A program made the position numbers and the translations under genes. Source: Clostridiales bacterium (GTDB lineage: Bacteria > Bacillota > Clostridia > Lachnospirales > Lachnospiraceae). Taken from it: DNA of 7,091 nucleotides. The notes beneath the pieces were generated by a model, which saw only the letters and a list, made by a program, of their open reading frames with translations, was not told the origin of the DNA and did not search any database. Shown in pieces: positions 5,832 to 7,091 of the stretch (positions within the stretch are counted from its first letter, which is position 1; every line of letters begins with the position of its first letter). The DNA lies in contig JAJQBV010000162.1 in NCBI GenBank assembly GCA_021203115.1, forward strand, positions 1 to 7,091, in the 5' to 3' direction.

Positions 5832-6257
5832 ATGGCAAAGAAAGTAACAGGTTATATCAAATTACAGATTCCTGCCGGAAAAGCAACACCTGCTCCGCCG
5901 GTCGGACCTGCGCTTGGACAGCACGGTGTAAATATCGTCGAGTTTACCAAGCAGTTTAACGCCCGGACAGCGGATCAGGGAGATCTGATCATTCCGGTTG
6001 TGATTACCGTGTATGCGGACAGAAGCTTCAGCTTCATCACCAAGACTCCGCCGGCAGCGGTTCTGATCAAGAAGGCATGCGGCATCAAGTCCGGATCCGG
6101 CACACCGAACAAGACAAAGGTGGCGTCGATCACAAAGGCGCAGATTCAGGAGATTGCAGAGCTGAAGATGCCCGATCTGAATGCGGGTTCTTTGGAGGCG
6201 GCCATGAGCATGATCGAGGGAACCGCAAAGAGCATGGGTGTTACCGTAGCAGAGTAA
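5832..6257 (+). CDS. rplK: 50S ribosomal protein L11
   Basis: L11 forms the base of the GTPase-associated stalk of the large subunit, binds 23S rRNA with L10, and is needed for RelA-type stringent sensing. The 141-residue length is exactly that of the family. The N-terminal domain shows [20 protein letters not shown] (10-29) followed by QHGVNI; the proline-rich linker to the RNA-binding domain is [14 protein letters not shown] (71-84), and the C-terminal part has [18 protein letters not shown] (113-130). The start is set by AAAGGAGG at 5816-5823, eight bases upstream. It is the fourth gene of the rpmG unit and lies 64 bases ahead of rplA. Confidence 0.97.
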   Translation: MAKKVTGYIKLQIPAGKATPAPPVGPALGQHGVNIVEFTKQFNARTADQGDLIIPVVITVYADRSFSFITKTPPAAVLIKKACGIKSGSGTPNKTKVASITKAQIQEIAELKMPDLNAGSLEAAMSMIEGTAKSMGVTVAE

Positions 6258-6279
6258 TTTTTAATTATACTATATTAAG

Positions 6280-6307
6280 GTGGGAGGGGCCTCTCCCGTT
6301 TTACCAC
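6280..6307 (+). promoter_or_regulatory. Candidate L1-binding mRNA element (23S rRNA mimic) between rplK and rplA
   Basis: GTGG (6280-6283) can pair with CCAC (6304-6307). Inside, GA (6284-6285) faces GTTTTA (6298-6303), and GGG (6286-6288) pairs with CCC (6295-6297). This asymmetric-loop layout copies helices 76-77 of 23S rRNA, where AGGUGGGAGG lies opposite UACCACC (recalled from E. coli). Ribosomal protein L1 is known to repress its own operon by binding such a mimic. An alternative fold is a compact hairpin, GGGAGG (6282-6287) with TCTCCC (6292-6297), followed by GTTTT, which could weakly terminate. The element ends just before the rplA ribosome binding site (CAGGAGG, 6307-6313), so L1 binding could block initiation. 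The sequence match is visible; the regulation is inferred. Confidence 0.6.
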
Positions 6308-6321
6308 AGGAGGTTTATTTC

Positions 6322-7014
6322 ATGAAAAGAGGAAAAAGATATGTCGACTGTTCCAAGAAGGTCGACAGGGCAGTTCAGTATGACACGGAAGATGCGATTC
6401 GCATCGTAAAAGAGAACGCGACCGCTAAGTTTGACGAGACCATCGAGGTTCACCTTCGCACGGGGTGCGACGGACGGCATGCGGATCAGCAGATTCGCGG
6501 AGCGGTGGTGCTTCCACACGGTACCGGAAAGAGCGTGAAGATTCTGGTGTTCGCCAAGGGCACGAAGGTTGACGAGGCTCTGGCGGCAGGCGCGGATTAT
6601 GCGGGCGGAGATGAGTTCATCCCCCGGATCCAGAAAGAGGGTTGGCTGGATTTCGATAAGGTTGTCGCGACTCCGGATATGATGGGCGTTGTAGGCCGTC
6701 TCGGACGTATCCTCGGACCGAAAGGTCTGATGCCGAACCCGAAAGCGGGCACGGTTACGATGGATGTGGCCAAGGCGATTAACGAGCTGAAAGCCGGTAA
6801 GATCGAGTACAGACTGGACAAGACCAATATTATCCATGTGCCAATTGGAAAAGCATCCTTTACAGAAGAGCAGCTGGCGGAGAATTTCCGCACACTGATG
6901 GACGCCATCATCAAGGCGAGACCGAGTGCAGTGAAGGGCCAGTTCCTGCGGAGTGTTGTCATAACCTCCACCATGGGACCGGGCGTGAAGCTGAACGTAG
7001 CGAAGCTGCAGTAG
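6322..7014 (+). CDS. rplA: 50S ribosomal protein L1
   Basis: L1 forms the mobile stalk that helps release tRNA from the E site and also acts as a translational repressor of its own operon. The 230-residue length is normal. Landmarks are [10 protein letters not shown] (36-45), [10 protein letters not shown] (51-60), the domain II core [20 protein letters not shown] (125-144) and the C-terminal [11 protein letters not shown] (219-229). The frame is open back to a GTG at 6280, but the added residues are not L1-like. ATG at 6322 is placed eight bases after CAGGAGG and begins with the family's MKRGKRY. Residues 46-50 (RTGCD) differ slightly from the common NLGVD, without a length change. It is the last complete gene of the window. 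Confidence 0.96.
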   Translation: MKRGKRYVDCSKKVDRAVQYDTEDAIRIVKENATAKFDETIEVHLRTGCDGRHADQQIRGAVVLPHGTGKSVKILVFAKGTKVDEALAAGADYAGGDEFIPRIQKEGWLDFDKVVATPDMMGVVGRLGRILGPKGLMPNPKAGTVTMDVAKAINELKAGKIEYRLDKTNIIHVPIGKASFTEEQLAENFRTLMDAIIKARPSAVKGQFLRSVVITSTMGPGVKLNVAKLQ

Positions 7015-7062
7015 TTACTGCTCGCAGCGGATCGGTTTTACAAAAAGAATTGCCGCGCATTG

Positions 7063-7091
7063 TTGACATCTGAAAATGAAGATGATACAAT
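7063..7091 (+). promoter_or_regulatory. Near-consensus sigma-A promoter, probably for rplJ-rplL
   Basis: TTGACA (7063-7068, perfect) and TACAAT (7086-7091, 5 of 6) are separated by 17 bases, and the hexamer ends at the last base of the window. In related genomes rplA is followed by the L10 leader RNA and rplJ-rplL, so this is the likely promoter of that unit. No strong terminator is visible between the rplA stop and here, so read-through from rplA is also possible. Confidence 0.78.

Noticed and set aside
6280..6321. An extended rplA start at GTG 6280
   Set aside because: The extra 14 residues are not found in L1 proteins and the region is the intercistronic structure; ATG 6322 has the proper ribosome binding site.

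Overview
The window reads as a chromosomal segment from a member of the Bacillota, class Clostridia, possibly Lachnospiraceae. Three things point there: the gene order rpmG-secE-nusG-rplK-rplA, strong GGAGG-type ribosome binding sites with near-consensus sigma-A promoters, and base composition of roughly half G+C by eye. The family-level placement is inference. All genes lie on the + strand, and no gap between genes exceeds about 170 bases.

Region A (1-3686) is an accessory, probably metabolic cassette. Bases 1-37 hold nothing I can identify; any promoter must lie upstream of the window. The first gene (54-821) encodes a protein resembling the 2,4-diacetylphloroglucinol hydrolase / phloretin hydrolase family of C-C bond hydrolases. 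It is followed 27 bases later by a DcuC-family transporter (849-2241) that is broken by a frameshift near 1116. After an intercistronic hairpin comes an MFS transporter (2329-3612), and the cassette ends at a textbook intrinsic terminator (3654-3686). An enzyme with two carriers suggests uptake or cleavage of a phenolic ketone-like compound and exchange of an organic acid product. The substrates are not readable from the sequence.

Region B (3668-4698) is a single biosynthetic gene, argC (type 2 N-acetyl-gamma-glutamyl-phosphate reductase). It has its own promoter, whose -35 hexamer sits in the loop of the preceding terminator.

Region C (4759-7091) is the conserved transcription/translation block: ribosomal protein L33 (rpmG, GTG start, too short for routine ORF lists), the translocase subunit SecE, the elongation factor NusG, and ribosomal proteins L11 and L1. 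It is driven by a strong promoter at 4759-4787 embedded in a terminator-like inverted repeat. The rplK-rplA gap carries a structure resembling the L1-binding site of 23S rRNA, a likely feedback site. A near-perfect promoter at the last bases of the window probably drives the next unit, expected to be rplJ-rplL.

I did not find a CRISPR array, insertion sequence, tRNA or rRNA. The most informative oddities are the dcuC frameshift, the PhlG/Phy-like enzyme with its transporters, the L1-site mimic, and the two promoter-inside-terminator junctions.
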